Positions 16,604-25,568 are shown, counted from the stretch's first letter. The stretch: DNA of 40,803 nt from Bifidobacterium myosotis (GCF_002259745.1 NZ_MWWW01000030.1:1-40803), one strand, 5' to 3'. Notes: generated from the letters alone by a model not told the origin. Program-made: numbers and translations.

Positions 16604-16969
16604 ATGAAGCAATTCATTTCCCATTGGCTGGTGCTGACCGTTGCGGCGGGCGTCATGGTCGCCGTGCTGCCCGGCATGGAGGCGGTGGGCGAGCCGCCGA
16701 TTCTCGGCATCGCCGCGTTCTCCCTGTTCATGGCGCTGATCAACGCGTCCATCAAGCCGGTGATCCACATGCTCGCCCTACCCATCTCCGTGCTGACACT
16801 GGGCCTGTTCGCGTTGGTGCTCAACTGGATGTTCATGGAACTCGCCTCATGGCTGGCCCTCTCCCTGTTCGACGTGGGCGTCATCATCCACGGGTTCTGG
16901 TGGGCGGTGCTCGGCTCGCTCATCATGGCCATCGTCTCCGGCATCGTCGGCTCGATCATCGGCGAATAG
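16604..16969 (+). CDS. Phage holin family 4-like membrane protein
   Basis: This 121-residue protein has four hydrophobic segments (about 5-25, 33-50, 56-84 and 93-118). The spacing and blocks such as ALINASIKPVI and ALPISVLTLGLFALVLNWMFM are those of the phage_holin_4_2 (YvlD-like) membrane family, widespread in bacterial chromosomes and not necessarily phage-related. GGAAG lies 15 nt and GAAAG about 2 nt before the ATG, so ribosome binding is weak. It is divergent from nfo with 196 bp between them, and stands alone. Confidence 0.8.
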   Translation: MKQFISHWLVLTVAAGVMVAVLPGMEAVGEPPILGIAAFSLFMALINASIKPVIHMLALPISVLTLGLFALVLNWMFMELASWLALSLFDVGVIIHGFWWAVLGSLIMAIVSGIVGSIIGE

Positions 16970-17505
16970 GCGGCGGCCGTCTCGCTGTTTCGACATTCCG
17001 GCATCTCCCCGGCCGACGGGGCAGACGCTTGCGGCCGGATGTGCGCAGCCGGGTGTGCGTTGCGCGCGCTCCGATGGGATTCCCGCCGGGAAGCATGCGT
17101 ACGACGTGGGTCGGGGGTCGGGATCATCGCCGTTGGGCATGCCTCGCCGCCCGACCGTATACAGTGGATACCGAAACATATGGCGGCGCATGGAGCCGTC
17201 ATCCCGGCTCCGACGCCGCATGCTGGCGCACCGACGCGCCTGCCATGCCCGACCGTTGCAAAGGATCGCTCATGTACCTCGTTCTGGAATCGTTCGCATA
17301 CGACTAATACGGTTCGGACCGGCTCACCGCCTCATCCGTTCCTTATGCATCGTGGCCGCACAGATTGCAGCCGCGACATGCAGTTATGCGAATATTCCGG
17401 ACAATCGCCCTGAACATCCATATGAATCCGCGTCGCAGACTCTTCACGTTTTCTCGCGCGCGCTCGCCGGATTCCGTTCGGGGCATGACATCGAAACGAG
17501 TCACC
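16970..17505. other. Intergenic stretch with one strong hairpin
   Basis: No gene is supported in these 536 bases. A nested hairpin lies at 17183-17219: GCGGCG and CGCCGC enclose GGAGCCG and CGGCTCC around a 6-nt loop. No U tract follows. The frame of the next gene is open upstream to 17365, but the reading there is Arg-rich and unlike protein. Confidence 0.5.
17183..17219. terminator. Nested GC-rich hairpin, possible terminator
   Basis: GCGGCG-CAT-GGAGCCG, a 6-nt loop, then CGGCTCC-GA-CGCCGC. The 13 base pairs are interrupted only by a 3/2-nt internal loop. There is no T run on either side, so termination is uncertain. It is 214 bp past the holin-like gene. Confidence 0.35.
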
Positions 17506-18921
17506 ATGAACGCCGATAATTCTTCCTCGTCCCCGCGGTCTTCACAGCTTCCGCATCCCTCGCCCTCCCCGGTCCCGACTGTCCCGCCGAATCCGGCGTC
17601 AGGGCACGACCGCTCATGCGCGGCAGTCCCGCCGACATCCCGCTCGCTGTGGCACAGCCGCGCCTATCGCGACTGGTTCGCGGCCGACACTGCCGACGTG
17701 TGCGCGGTCAGCCTGCGCACGTTCTCCATACCGCTGGTCGGCCTTGCGCTCTCCGGCTCGCCGTTCGGGGCAGGTCTGCTCGTCACCGCGGAATCGGCGA
17801 TCGGGCTGGTCCTGATGTCGTTCGGCGGCGCGATCGCAGACCGGCATGACCGGCGCCGTCTCATGATCGCCCTCGGCCTGATTGGACTGGCGCTGTCCGT
17901 CGTCGCGACCGGCATGCTCGCATCCGGCACGATGACCACGCTCGCATTCGCCGTGTTGGTCGTCCTGTTCGCCGTCACGAACGGACTGCTGGGACCATCC
18001 AATGACGCGATGCTCAAATCAATCGTGCCGATGGAACGGTTCGCCAAGGCGCAGGCCATTCGCGAGGCGCGCGAATCCTGCGTCGAACTGTCCAGCGGAG
18101 TGATTGGCGGGTTGCTGTACCGGCTCGCCGGATGGCTCCCGTTCCTCGTCTCCACCATCCTGTACGGCATCGCCTCAGCCACGGCATTGCGACTGCCGAA
18201 GCGCACTGGTGCGGATGGAATCGAGGCCGTCGATGCCGTGGCAACGTCGCCGACGACGCCCACGGTGACTGCCACATCCGGCGACAATCCGTCGTTTCTT
18301 ACGCAGTTCATCGAGGGTTGGTGTTGGACGCTGACCCGGCGTGTGATTCTCGCGGCCATCGTGCAGGGCGCGATCATCAACGTCGCCTGCGTGGGGAGCA
18401 TCGTCGGCGTGCAGATCATGCTCGCCGCGCGCGGCACTGACGCCGCGCTCATCGGACTGGTCGGCACGGTGACCGGCATCGCCGCGTTCGTCGGGTCGAT
18501 GGCCGCCGGATGGCTGGTCGACCATGTCCCCACCGGCTTGATCATCATGCTTACGTTCGCCGTGCTGACGGCCGCGATGGTCCCGCTGTTGTTCACCGAC
18601 TCCTACATCGTAATCGTCGTATGTCTGGCCGCGCCGGCCCTGCTGTTCCCCGCGCTGAACGCCGGCGAGCTTGGATTCATCTACGGGCGCACGCCGGACG
18701 ACATGCAGGGACGCGTCTCCACCGTGTTCGAGACGACGGTCGGTGTGCCCGGCGCGCTCGCCCCGGCGCTCGTCGGATGGCTGCTGCAGGCTCCCGGGTT
18801 CGGATTCCGCGCGGTCATGATGTTGGTCGTCGTGTGCTCGGCTGCGGGCCTCGTGCTCGCCTGCGTCACTGCGACTAGGACCATCCCGTTGCCCGAGCAC
18901 TGGAGTCAGGTCGAACTGTGA
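17506..18921 (+). CDS. MFS transporter (EntS/MFS_3 type)
   Basis: The 471-residue protein has a Ser/Pro-rich cytoplasmic N terminus (about 1-45) and about 12 TM segments. SRAYRDWFAADTADVCAVSLRT before the first TM and motif A GGAIADRHDRRR at 107-118 match the MFS_3 group of exporters (EntS, macrolide-efflux-like proteins). The substrate is not predictable. The start is uncertain: the frame is open to 17365, but the first plausible start is ATG 17506, without a clear Shine-Dalgarno sequence. A central loop of about 30 residues (EAVDAVATSPTTPTVTATS) is Thr/Val-rich. The gene is followed by an array of hairpin repeats. Confidence 0.82.
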   Translation: MNADNSSSSPRSSQLPHPSPSPVPTVPPNPASGHDRSCAAVPPTSRSLWHSRAYRDWFAADTADVCAVSLRTFSIPLVGLALSGSPFGAGLLVTAESAIGLVLMSFGGAIADRHDRRRLMIALGLIGLALSVVATGMLASGTMTTLAFAVLVVLFAVTNGLLGPSNDAMLKSIVPMERFAKAQAIREARESCVELSSGVIGGLLYRLAGWLPFLVSTILYGIASATALRLPKRTGADGIEAVDAVATSPTTPTVTATSGDNPSFLTQFIEGWCWTLTRRVILAAIVQGAIINVACVGSIVGVQIMLAARGTDAALIGLVGTVTGIAAFVGSMAAGWLVDHVPTGLIIMLTFAVLTAAMVPLLFTDSYIVIVVCLAAPALLFPALNAGELGFIYGRTPDDMQGRVSTVFETTVGVPGALAPALVGWLLQAPGFGFRAVMMLVVVCSAAGLVLACVTATRTIPLPEHWSQVEL

Positions 18922-19353
18922 TTGTTCGTTGCCGGCTTGGCACCTGATTGTCGGTACCAGGCGTCGAGCCGGGCGTCATTGCGGTACGATAGCCCGAAAA
19001 CAGCGTTCTCGCCATATTGTGTACAACCCGGTGCGGTACTATACGCGAAATCGGCTGTTTTTCGCATGTCGTACCGCGGCGGTGCCCGGGACCGATCTGC
19101 CGTACTGGAGCAGAATGGCTTGTTTCCGCGGTTTGTGATTCCGCCATATTGCCACGACGCTGAATGAAAACGATTGCGTGAGCTGTTGTACCACGCTGTT
19201 GCGGTACAACAGCTCGAAAAGAACCGAATCGGTGTATCGTACCGCGCTCACAGGTGCCGGATCATGCTCGTGCTGCCGCAATGGCGACTATTGCCGCCGC
19301 ACCCCGGTATGGCTTGACAGGCACTCGCCGGCCCGTCATCGGGCATTCGTCGG
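18922..19353. repeat. Array of 45-nt hairpin repeats between convergent genes
   Basis: The region has no gene. Two clear units of exactly 45 nt run from GCGGTAC to GTACCGC at 19033-19077 and 19201-19245. Two more diverged units begin GCGGTAC at 18981 and GCCGTAC at 19099. The arms end in CGAAA(A), for example ACAGCTCGAAAAG at 19209-19221. A further perfect 13-bp inverted repeat, GAGCTGTTGTACC (19180-19192) and GGTACAACAGCTC (19203-19215), overlaps the last unit, so two alternative hairpins compete for the same bases. The array lies between the 3' ends of the MFS gene and the HTH gene. Confidence 0.7.
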
Positions 19354-19782
19354 TCACACCAGCGGCCGGCGGGCATCCAGCTCGCAGATGATGCCGGTCT
19401 CCTTGCGAATCCATTCGGACGCCTGCAACGCGGCAAAATTCCACAGCGCATATGGCATGCCACCGAAGTTGGGATGCTCGGCCCAGAAGGTCAGGTTGTC
19501 GCCGTACGCGGTGAGTGTGTCGCCCTCGGAGGCCGGCATCGCGGCGCGATACAGCTGATCGGCCAGTGTCGCGACGAATTCTTGCGCGGCGCCCAACGTA
19601 TCGATGAGATGCTGGTCGGCGGTAGGCGGCGGACCTACAATCTCCCATGATTCGACATCCGCGGCGTCCCAGTGGACGTTCTCGCCATCCACCTTTCGCT
19701 CGATCGTTACGAACAGTCGGGCGAACTCGTCCGAGGTCAGTCCGGTCGCCCTGCGGCGCGTGGACAGCTCGATCGGTGTCAT
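19354..19782 (-). CDS. YdiL/DUF1870-type helix-turn-helix protein
   Basis: The 142-residue protein has an N-terminal HTH (residues 1-50): ELSTRRRATGLTSDEFARL followed by VESWEIVGPPP. This is the pattern of the DUF1870 family, whose members YdiL and Aca2 bind DNA as dimers through an extended C-terminal helical domain. Here the C-terminal part (about 55-135) is helical, with several Trp and a final ELDARRPLV. AAGGAGA lies 4 nt before the ATG. It is divergent from the ATPase at 20086, with an 18-bp palindrome in the shared 303-bp gap, so it may control that gene. The family assignment is from memory of motifs. Confidence 0.62.
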   Translation of the reverse strand: MTPIELSTRRRATGLTSDEFARLFVTIERKVDGENVHWDAADVESWEIVGPPPTADQHLIDTLGAAQEFVATLADQLYRAAMPASEGDTLTAYGDNLTFWAEHPNFGGMPYALWNFAALQASEWIRKETGIICELDARRPLV

Positions 19783-20085
19783 GTGCTCTCCTTCGTAGAC
19801 GATAGGCCCGCACGACGTTTGTGTGGCTATGAAGCATCATATGACCATGCCGTCGATTTTCAGCGCTGCTGGTATCGAGCCGTCGGCTTTCGGGGAATGC
19901 GACCGCATGGCCTTCGTGACACCCGTGACATGACTCGACTCGACTTTGCATCATCCCAATCACCCGTATGTAATCGCGAGAATCAACAAAATGGGCAGAA
20001 GAATCGATTATAATCGATTTCTAGGCATATTATCCAAGAAAACTACGATGTAGTTGGTTTTACTTCGGCAAAGGAAGAAGCCATC
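19783..20085. promoter_or_regulatory. Divergent promoter region with 18-bp palindrome over a TATAAT box
   Basis: The perfect 18-bp palindrome AATCGATTATAATCGATT lies at 20002-20019, and the sequence TATAAT at 20009-20014 is its centre. Read rightward it is a good -10 box for the ATPase gene, with a leader of about 65 nt; no clear -35 is seen at 19986-19991. A palindrome over the -10 suggests a repressor dimer that blocks the promoter. The local sequence is A+T-rich compared with the surrounding DNA. Confidence 0.5.
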
Positions 20086-21300
20086 ATGATTGAACGCCCT
20101 ACGTATATGCATCAGATACAGCCTTTCATTGGGAAGAACATCATCAAGGTGCTTGTAGGAGCCCGGCGTTCCGGCAAATCAACACTGTTGAAGCTCATCG
20201 GACTGCGGATGAGCGCCGAGGGTGTTCCAAAGCAATCCATGCTCCACATCAATTTCGAATCAGGAACCTATTCCTCCATCACGGACGCGGAAGGGCTGAT
20301 CCGATACGTCAACGAACGAATGGCGGGAATCACCGGTACCGTCCGTTTGTTTTTCGATGAGATTCAAGAGATCGACCACTGGGAGAAAGCCATACGTTCC
20401 TTCATGGTCGATTACGATGCGGATATCTATTTGACCGGGTCGAACGCGCGCATGCTGTCCAGCGACCTTGCCACCTACATCACCGGTCGATACGTGACCA
20501 TCAATGTCTACCCGTTCTCATTCGCGGAATTCCTCGACGCATACCGGCAATCAGTGGGCCCGATTGACGAGCGCACGGCTTTCCGCCGATATGTCGCCCA
20601 AGGCGGATTTCCGTTCCAGACAGACTTGGCCTTCGATGAAATCGCATCCTTGCAGTACCTCAACGATTTGTTCTCGACCATACTGTTCAAAGACGTCGTC
20701 CGTCACGCGGGCATACGTGACACGGACGCTCTCGAACGTGTCATCCGTTACGTCATCAGCGAGGAGGGCCACCTGCTCACGGCAGCCAACATCGCCGCAT
20801 ATATGAAAAGCGAACATCGCAAGGTATCGGCGGAAACGATTGCGAACTATCTTAACGTCGCCAGCAAGGCATTTCTTATTTACCGTGTGCCCCGTGAGGA
20901 TGCCATAGGCAAGCGCGCGTTGAAAATCAACGAAAAATACTATGTGGTCGATCAGGGACTGCGCAGCGCCATCGGGATCAGCAACACGAATACGATTGAT
21001 CAGGTTCTGGAGGGCATCGTCTACATGGAGCTTCGGCGAAGAGGATACGAGGTTCGGGTGGGCAAGATCAATGATAAGGAAATAGATTTCATCGCACGGC
21101 GGGGGGATGAGATTTCCTACTATCAGGTCGCTTATCTTGTCGGTTCGCATCAGACGGCGGACCGGGAGTTCGGCGCGTTTGACGGCATCCGCGACAATTG
21201 GCCCAAATATGTCCTGAGCATAGATGAGTTTCCTCAGATGCAAGATGGCATCCGTGGCATGAACATCATCGACTGGCTGCTCTCCGATAACGACGACTGA
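20086..21300 (+). CDS. AAA ATPase with C-terminal DUF4143 domain
   Basis: The 404-residue protein has Walker A GARRSGKST at 25-33, Walker B VRLFFDEIQEI with D91 and E92, and a sensor segment LTGSNARML. A winged-helix region lies near 225-270. The C-terminal DUF4143 domain (about 275-375) contains KINDKEIDFIARRGDEISYYQVAYL, the D-x(n)-E/Q-x-K-like pattern of a nuclease-fold domain in which the last catalytic residue seems altered. This family is common in mobile and gut-bacterial genomes and its function is unknown. The start has AAAGGAAG 9 nt upstream. Base composition is less GC-rich than in the flanking core genes, consistent with transfer. Confidence 0.85.
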   Translation: MIERPTYMHQIQPFIGKNIIKVLVGARRSGKSTLLKLIGLRMSAEGVPKQSMLHINFESGTYSSITDAEGLIRYVNERMAGITGTVRLFFDEIQEIDHWEKAIRSFMVDYDADIYLTGSNARMLSSDLATYITGRYVTINVYPFSFAEFLDAYRQSVGPIDERTAFRRYVAQGGFPFQTDLAFDEIASLQYLNDLFSTILFKDVVRHAGIRDTDALERVIRYVISEEGHLLTAANIAAYMKSEHRKVSAETIANYLNVASKAFLIYRVPREDAIGKRALKINEKYYVVDQGLRSAIGISNTNTIDQVLEGIVYMELRRRGYEVRVGKINDKEIDFIARRGDEISYYQVAYLVGSHQTADREFGAFDGIRDNWPKYVLSIDEFPQMQDGIRGMNIIDWLLSDNDD

Positions 21301-21379
21301 TTCGACATCACCTCAGGAAAGCGATGGGCTATTGTCGTATCGGGAGAACGGGATACCGGTGGAAACAGTCGGAATACGT

Positions 21380-21868
21380 TCAAAAGCATGACTGTGGCGT
21401 TGGACGATGGGGACCGTCGCCGAACCAACCGGACCAGTCGACGACCGCTTCGATGTTGTTGCCGTCCGGGTCCAGTACGAACGCCGAGTAATAGCCGGGA
21501 TGATAGGGTCGCGGCCCTGGGGCGCCGTTGTCCCGGCCTCCGGCGGCGAGCGCGGCGACGTGGAATGCGCGGACGGCATCGATGCTTGGGGCGAGGAAGG
21601 CGAGGTGGGTGACGGGTGAGACCGTTTCGGTTCCGTCATGGCTGTGGCTGGTTGCGTCGGTGTCCGTCGGCGAGAGATAGAAGTCGGAGTGGAGGGTGCC
21701 GTCGTTCACGCCGAATCCGAGCGTCGGCTCGTGATGCGCCTTGACGATGTAGCCGAGTGGGGCGAGCGCCCGTGTGTAGAAGTTGACGCTGCGTTCGATG
21801 TCCGTCACATGTAGAGTGATGTGGTCCAGCACGTGCGCAACGGTACGCGCTTCGGCTGCCGTCCGCAT
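21380..21868 (-). CDS. VOC (glyoxalase/bleomycin-resistance) family protein
   Basis: The 162-residue single-module protein has two beta-alpha-beta-beta-beta halves: LDHITLHVTDIERSVNFYTRAL (first half) and VTHLAFLAPSIDAVRAFHVAAL (second half). It keeps likely metal ligands H16, H88 and E140 in IEAVVDW. The family includes glyoxalases, dioxygenases and antibiotic-binding proteins, so the substrate cannot be told. Ribosome binding before the ATG at 21868 is poor (GGAAG almost adjacent), and GTG at codon 13 is an alternative. It follows the primase-helicase gene by 112 bp in the same direction. Confidence 0.82.
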   Translation of the reverse strand: MRTAAEARTVAHVLDHITLHVTDIERSVNFYTRALAPLGYIVKAHHEPTLGFGVNDGTLHSDFYLSPTDTDATSHSHDGTETVSPVTHLAFLAPSIDAVRAFHVAALAAGGRDNGAPGPRPYHPGYYSAFVLDPDGNNIEAVVDWSGWFGDGPHRPTPQSCF

Positions 21869-21980
21869 GCTTCCGGTCGCGCCGTGGACATGTGCCGGCG
21901 TTTACGCATCGGCTACAGAGATGATATGGACGTGGACGGAGGATGAGTCAGTGGGTGACGGCGAGCGTATGTCCTGTTTC

Positions 21981-24900
21981 CTAGTGGAGGTTGGCGGCGA
22001 CCGTGGCGTCGATGAACCGTAGCGAACAGTCGTCCGGCTTGGGGTTGCCCAACGGCTCGATGGTGCCGAACCAGACGAGGGCTTCGTCGAAGATGACAAA
22101 TTCGCTGCAGGATTCGACGGCGTGCACCGTGCATCCCAGCGCGCGGAGCCTGTCCATGTTGCGTTCGGTGCGGGCGCGCGAGGCCGGTGTCGCCGTGGAC
22201 GAGAGGCGTACGGTGACGTCGACTTTTACTCCCCTGCCGACCGCCTTGAGAATTACGTTGTCGACTTGTTTGATGGCGCGTTCCGATAGGTATCCGGCAT
22301 GGATGGTCATCGTGTGCCCGCAATGATCGATGTCATCACGGAGCGTCTTGAGGAATCCCGCCGCGGTGATGACGGGCGTATCCTTGCCGGCATCCGTCTG
22401 CGTCAGACTCGCCTTGCGCTGCATCAACGCCTTCGTCTTGGCCTGTCGCATCGCGCAGGTCCGGTCCTCTTCGGACAGCAGTGGCTCATATCCTTGCGCC
22501 AAATATGCCTTCAATCGTTTGCGATACATGCCAGTGGCCATGGGCACGGTCACATCGATATAGTCGTAGACGCGTACCTCACGTTTGCCATCATTGTCTC
22601 GATGCAGTCGTCCCACGTATTGGGTGACGGCCGCTTCCACGGACACCGGAGCGGCGAGCAGAAGCGTATCGAGCCGTTTCTGGTCGAATCCTTCGCCGAT
22701 ATAGCTGCCAGTCGCCACGACGGCCAGACTCTCCTCTGGGGGAACATGGGCGAGCCTGTCTAGGTTGGCTTGTCTGGTTTTCTTCGGATCGGCGCCATAG
22801 AGAAGGATCACATGCGCGCATCCGCGTGTTCGTAGCCCATCGGCGAGCGCTTTGGCGTGTTCGATGCGTTTGGTGAGCAGAAGTGGCGTGCGGCCTTCGT
22901 CGATGATGTTCATGGCATCGTTGAGAATCATGGCGTTGCGTTCCTCATTGGCACATGCCGCTTCAAGATAGTCGTGATACGTGTATGGTTCGATGAGGTC
23001 GAGGTTGACGGGCGTGAATCGCGGAATGAACCGGCGTGTGAAGTGTTGCGAGGCCATCTGGTCTTTGACATCGACGGTGTGCCGTACCGGCCCGCATTGC
23101 ATGACGGCTATGGGATGCATGCCGTCGTCACGTTTCAAGGTGCCGGTAAGTCCATAGACGTATTTGGCGGTGGCCGCTTGTGCGATTGCTTCGGTGTCGA
23201 TGGAGGCGACGTGGTGGCATTCGTCGAAAATCACCATGCCGTAGTTCCTGACAAGGGCTTTGACGTGCTTGTCTCCGGGCACGTCGCCTTGTTCGAAGAG
23301 CGATTGCGCCAATGCGATGTCGATGATGCCGTTGGGTTCGTTACGTCCACTTCCGATCTGGCCGATGACGTTGCGTTGTCGTCGACTGATTCGTCCGGTT
23401 CTGGTTCGCAATGGCGGCAGTGTTGCTGTGACGTTGAGGAACTGTTCGAGCCGTTCCTTCCACTGACTGAGCAGCGCAGACGACCGTAATACAATCAACG
23501 TGCTGGTTTTGCGTTTGGCGATGAGATCGGCTGCTATCACGGTTTTACCGAAGCCAGTTGGCGCGATGAGGATGCCGTTGTCATGTGCGAGCAGGGCTTT
23601 TGCGGCGGAGATTTGCTGTTTGTTGAGTGTGCCGGTGAATTGTGCGCGTATGCGTTTGCCCGCATTGCGTTCGTCCGTGCAGGTCACTGTGTCTCCGGCC
23701 TCGCTCAGTAAGGTGGCCAGTGGATCTTTGCACCCACGAGGCAGTAGGATTGCGGCATCTGTTTCTTCGCCGCGATAGATAATGCGCGGCTTGTTGTACA
23801 CGGGTTGGCGCATGGCCTGCGCTCGGTAGAAATCCGAATTGGCGAATGCTGCGAGTCGTCGTATCGCGTTGAGCGCGGGCGCCGTCATGCCGTTTTTCGG
23901 TATGACAAGCATATTGCGCTCGACGATATTGACGGTTTCGGGGACATCCGATGAGGTGAGCGTTCTGCGCTGTTTGGCGGAATGGTCCCCATCGAATCGG
24001 TCAAATATCGACTGCTGATAGGCGTTGTCATCCGGTCGCGTGTGCGTTGCGTCCGAATGTGCAGGGGATTTCTTGGCCAAAGATTCCGCAGGTGGTCCTT
24101 CCCGGTTGAGACTGCCCAGCGGTCCTTCCAACGTTGAGGACAGGGAAGCAATGGCATGCACTTGCTCGGGCGTGATTCGCCTGATTGAGGCCAGATATGC
24201 CCACTGGTCCGGATATGGCTCGAATCGTTCATCCACGAACACGCTGTTGCCTTTGTCCCTTGCCAAACGTTGCAGAGGCAGTGCGATTAGATTGCCGAAA
24301 CCACCGGCGGGTAACGTGTTCTGATTGGGAAACATACGATCGTATGAGCGGAATGTGATGTGCACCAGATCGGACGCTTCGGTGAGCAATACGTCTCCCA
24401 TACGCCGGGCTTGAGCGGCTTCGACCTGTTCGGTGAAGAACAGCCACAGGTGTCCTCCGTCACCGGAGCGTGAACGTTCCATGGCCGGCGTCAGACCATG
24501 CTGCTCGCAGATACGTCGGGTCGCCGTGATCTCATCGCGCCAGCCGGCGTCGTCGAAATCGATGGCCAGAAACCAGACCTTTGACTCCTTGGACATCGGG
24601 TACATGCCGACGACATTCGTCATCCTCATGTCTCGCTTGGTGAAATGCTCAAGCAATACCTGATCGGTCAGAGGCTTGCAGCGACGCTGATTCGGCGGGG
24701 TGGGCACCCTTTTGCCATTCGGCAATGTGGTCCATTCATTCCACGCTGCCGGCGCATATCCGACCTTGCCGGTTTTCTGAATCACGAATCCGTGCGCGTA
24801 TACGTCGTCACGGCCACAGAACAGGGAACGGAATAATTGAATCTTCCGTTCAGGCGCACTGCGGGCATTGATTGACGACGATGACGACGATACCGATGCA

Positions 24901-25214
24901 TCGGCTCGTTTGCCTTCAACGCTTTTCGAATCGTTTCCGCCGCGCGTGGATTCCATCCGTTGCAGCTCCTGCGCGTGGGTTCGGCGTTCATATTCGCATT
25001 TGCCAAGTCGCCAGTCGGCCTGTGACACGTACCGGATTCCACCCATGCCGATTCCTGTGGTAGAACCGCTTTTCATGTGTGATTCGTTCGCGCTGGCGCC
25101 TTTGCCGTCACGATGGCACAGTATTACCGCAGGCGCAGTTCCACCGGCATGTTCGATGACATCGTCAAGGACGAAAAGCTGATCAAACAGTACGGCATAT
25201 TCCGGTTCAGCCAT
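21981..25214 (-). CDS. TOTE-type archaeo-eukaryotic primase fused to superfamily 2 helicase
   Basis: The 1077-residue protein is read from ATG 25214, which has AAAGGAG 10 nt upstream; the frame is open to 25319. Domain order: an N-terminal conserved segment (1-85), a Ser-rich linker (105-120), a primase-like domain of the TOTE type (about 127-345) with DFDD at 219-222 and SRSGDGGHLW at 248-257, a linker, and an SF2 helicase (about 530-900). The helicase has Walker A APTGFGKT 551-558, DECH 664-667, GLTGT 688-692, GEGFD 840-844 and QYVGRLHR 865-872. A C-terminal PLD-like segment (about 965-1077) has SEFVIFDEALVWFG, where the His and Lys of an HKD motif are missing. Such proteins are predicted to act against foreign nucleic acid. 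The function here is inferred. Confidence 0.82.
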   Translation of the reverse strand: MAEPEYAVLFDQLFVLDDVIEHAGGTAPAVILCHRDGKGASANESHMKSGSTTGIGMGGIRYVSQADWRLGKCEYERRTHAQELQRMESTRGGNDSKSVEGKRADASVSSSSSSINARSAPERKIQLFRSLFCGRDDVYAHGFVIQKTGKVGYAPAAWNEWTTLPNGKRVPTPPNQRRCKPLTDQVLLEHFTKRDMRMTNVVGMYPMSKESKVWFLAIDFDDAGWRDEITATRRICEQHGLTPAMERSRSGDGGHLWLFFTEQVEAAQARRMGDVLLTEASDLVHITFRSYDRMFPNQNTLPAGGFGNLIALPLQRLARDKGNSVFVDERFEPYPDQWAYLASIRRITPEQVHAIASLSSTLEGPLGSLNREGPPAESLAKKSPAHSDATHTRPDDNAYQQSIFDRFDGDHSAKQRRTLTSSDVPETVNIVERNMLVIPKNGMTAPALNAIRRLAAFANSDFYRAQAMRQPVYNKPRIIYRGEETDAAILLPRGCKDPLATLLSEAGDTVTCTDERNAGKRIRAQFTGTLNKQQISAAKALLAHDNGILIAPTGFGKTVIAADLIAKRKTSTLIVLRSSALLSQWKERLEQFLNVTATLPPLRTRTGRISRRQRNVIGQIGSGRNEPNGIIDIALAQSLFEQGDVPGDKHVKALVRNYGMVIFDECHHVASIDTEAIAQAATAKYVYGLTGTLKRDDGMHPIAVMQCGPVRHTVDVKDQMASQHFTRRFIPRFTPVNLDLIEPYTYHDYLEAACANEERNAMILNDAMNIIDEGRTPLLLTKRIEHAKALADGLRTRGCAHVILLYGADPKKTRQANLDRLAHVPPEESLAVVATGSYIGEGFDQKRLDTLLLAAPVSVEAAVTQYVGRLHRDNDGKREVRVYDYIDVTVPMATGMYRKRLKAYLAQGYEPLLSEEDRTCAMRQAKTKALMQRKASLTQTDAGKDTPVITAAGFLKTLRDDIDHCGHTMTIHAGYLSERAIKQVDNVILKAVGRGVKVDVTVRLSSTATPASRARTERNMDRLRALGCTVHAVESCSEFVIFDEALVWFGTIEPLGNPKPDDCSLRFIDATVAANLH

Positions 25215-25568
25215 ATCAGCCGCGCTCCTTTGACCGACGGATTCGTCTGTTACCCAACACGTTACCGTCGTGCCCAAACAACCGCCGACATTATCAGGAC
25301 GGAACGGCCATTTCATCATTCGTGATGAATCCGCAATTCATGACCATCGCCAATGGATGTGAACATCTGTTGTTTCCCTATGACGCCCAGTGCAAAATAT
25401 GCACAGTCGGCATCGGACGCGTCCTTGATGTGATGACGAAGTAGAGTCCCGCCTGCATCGAAGACGCTGGTACCATTTGTGTGATCGCAACCTGTCCTAC
25501 CCTGAGACGCGTTCCGCACGCGACTCGGACAAACATAGGGTCAATTCACTCTGCAGAAAGGCATTGCA
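25215..25568. other. Divergent intergenic region, no feature recognised
   Basis: These 354 bases separate the leftward primase-helicase gene from the rightward acetyltransferase gene. Both promoters should lie here, but no convincing -35/-10 pair, RNA gene or repeat is seen. The open frame upstream of the helicase start continues to 25319 without protein-like character. Confidence 0.4.

Noticed and set aside
16604..16969. Prophage remnant
   Set aside because: The holin-like family is common as a chromosomal membrane protein and no other phage gene is near.
17365..17505. N-terminal extension of the MFS transporter
   Set aside because: The reading is Arg-rich with many alternative Met and does not look like a leader or domain; the start at 17506 is preferred.
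19354..19782. Anti-CRISPR-associated regulator Aca2
   Set aside because: The HTH family is similar, but no small anti-CRISPR-like gene is next to it and it is divergent from an ATPase. Only the wider YdiL/DUF1870 family is claimed.
25215..25319. N-terminal extension of the primase-helicase
   Set aside because: The Shine-Dalgarno sequence AAAGGAG is placed for ATG 25214, and the extra 35 residues are not protein-like.
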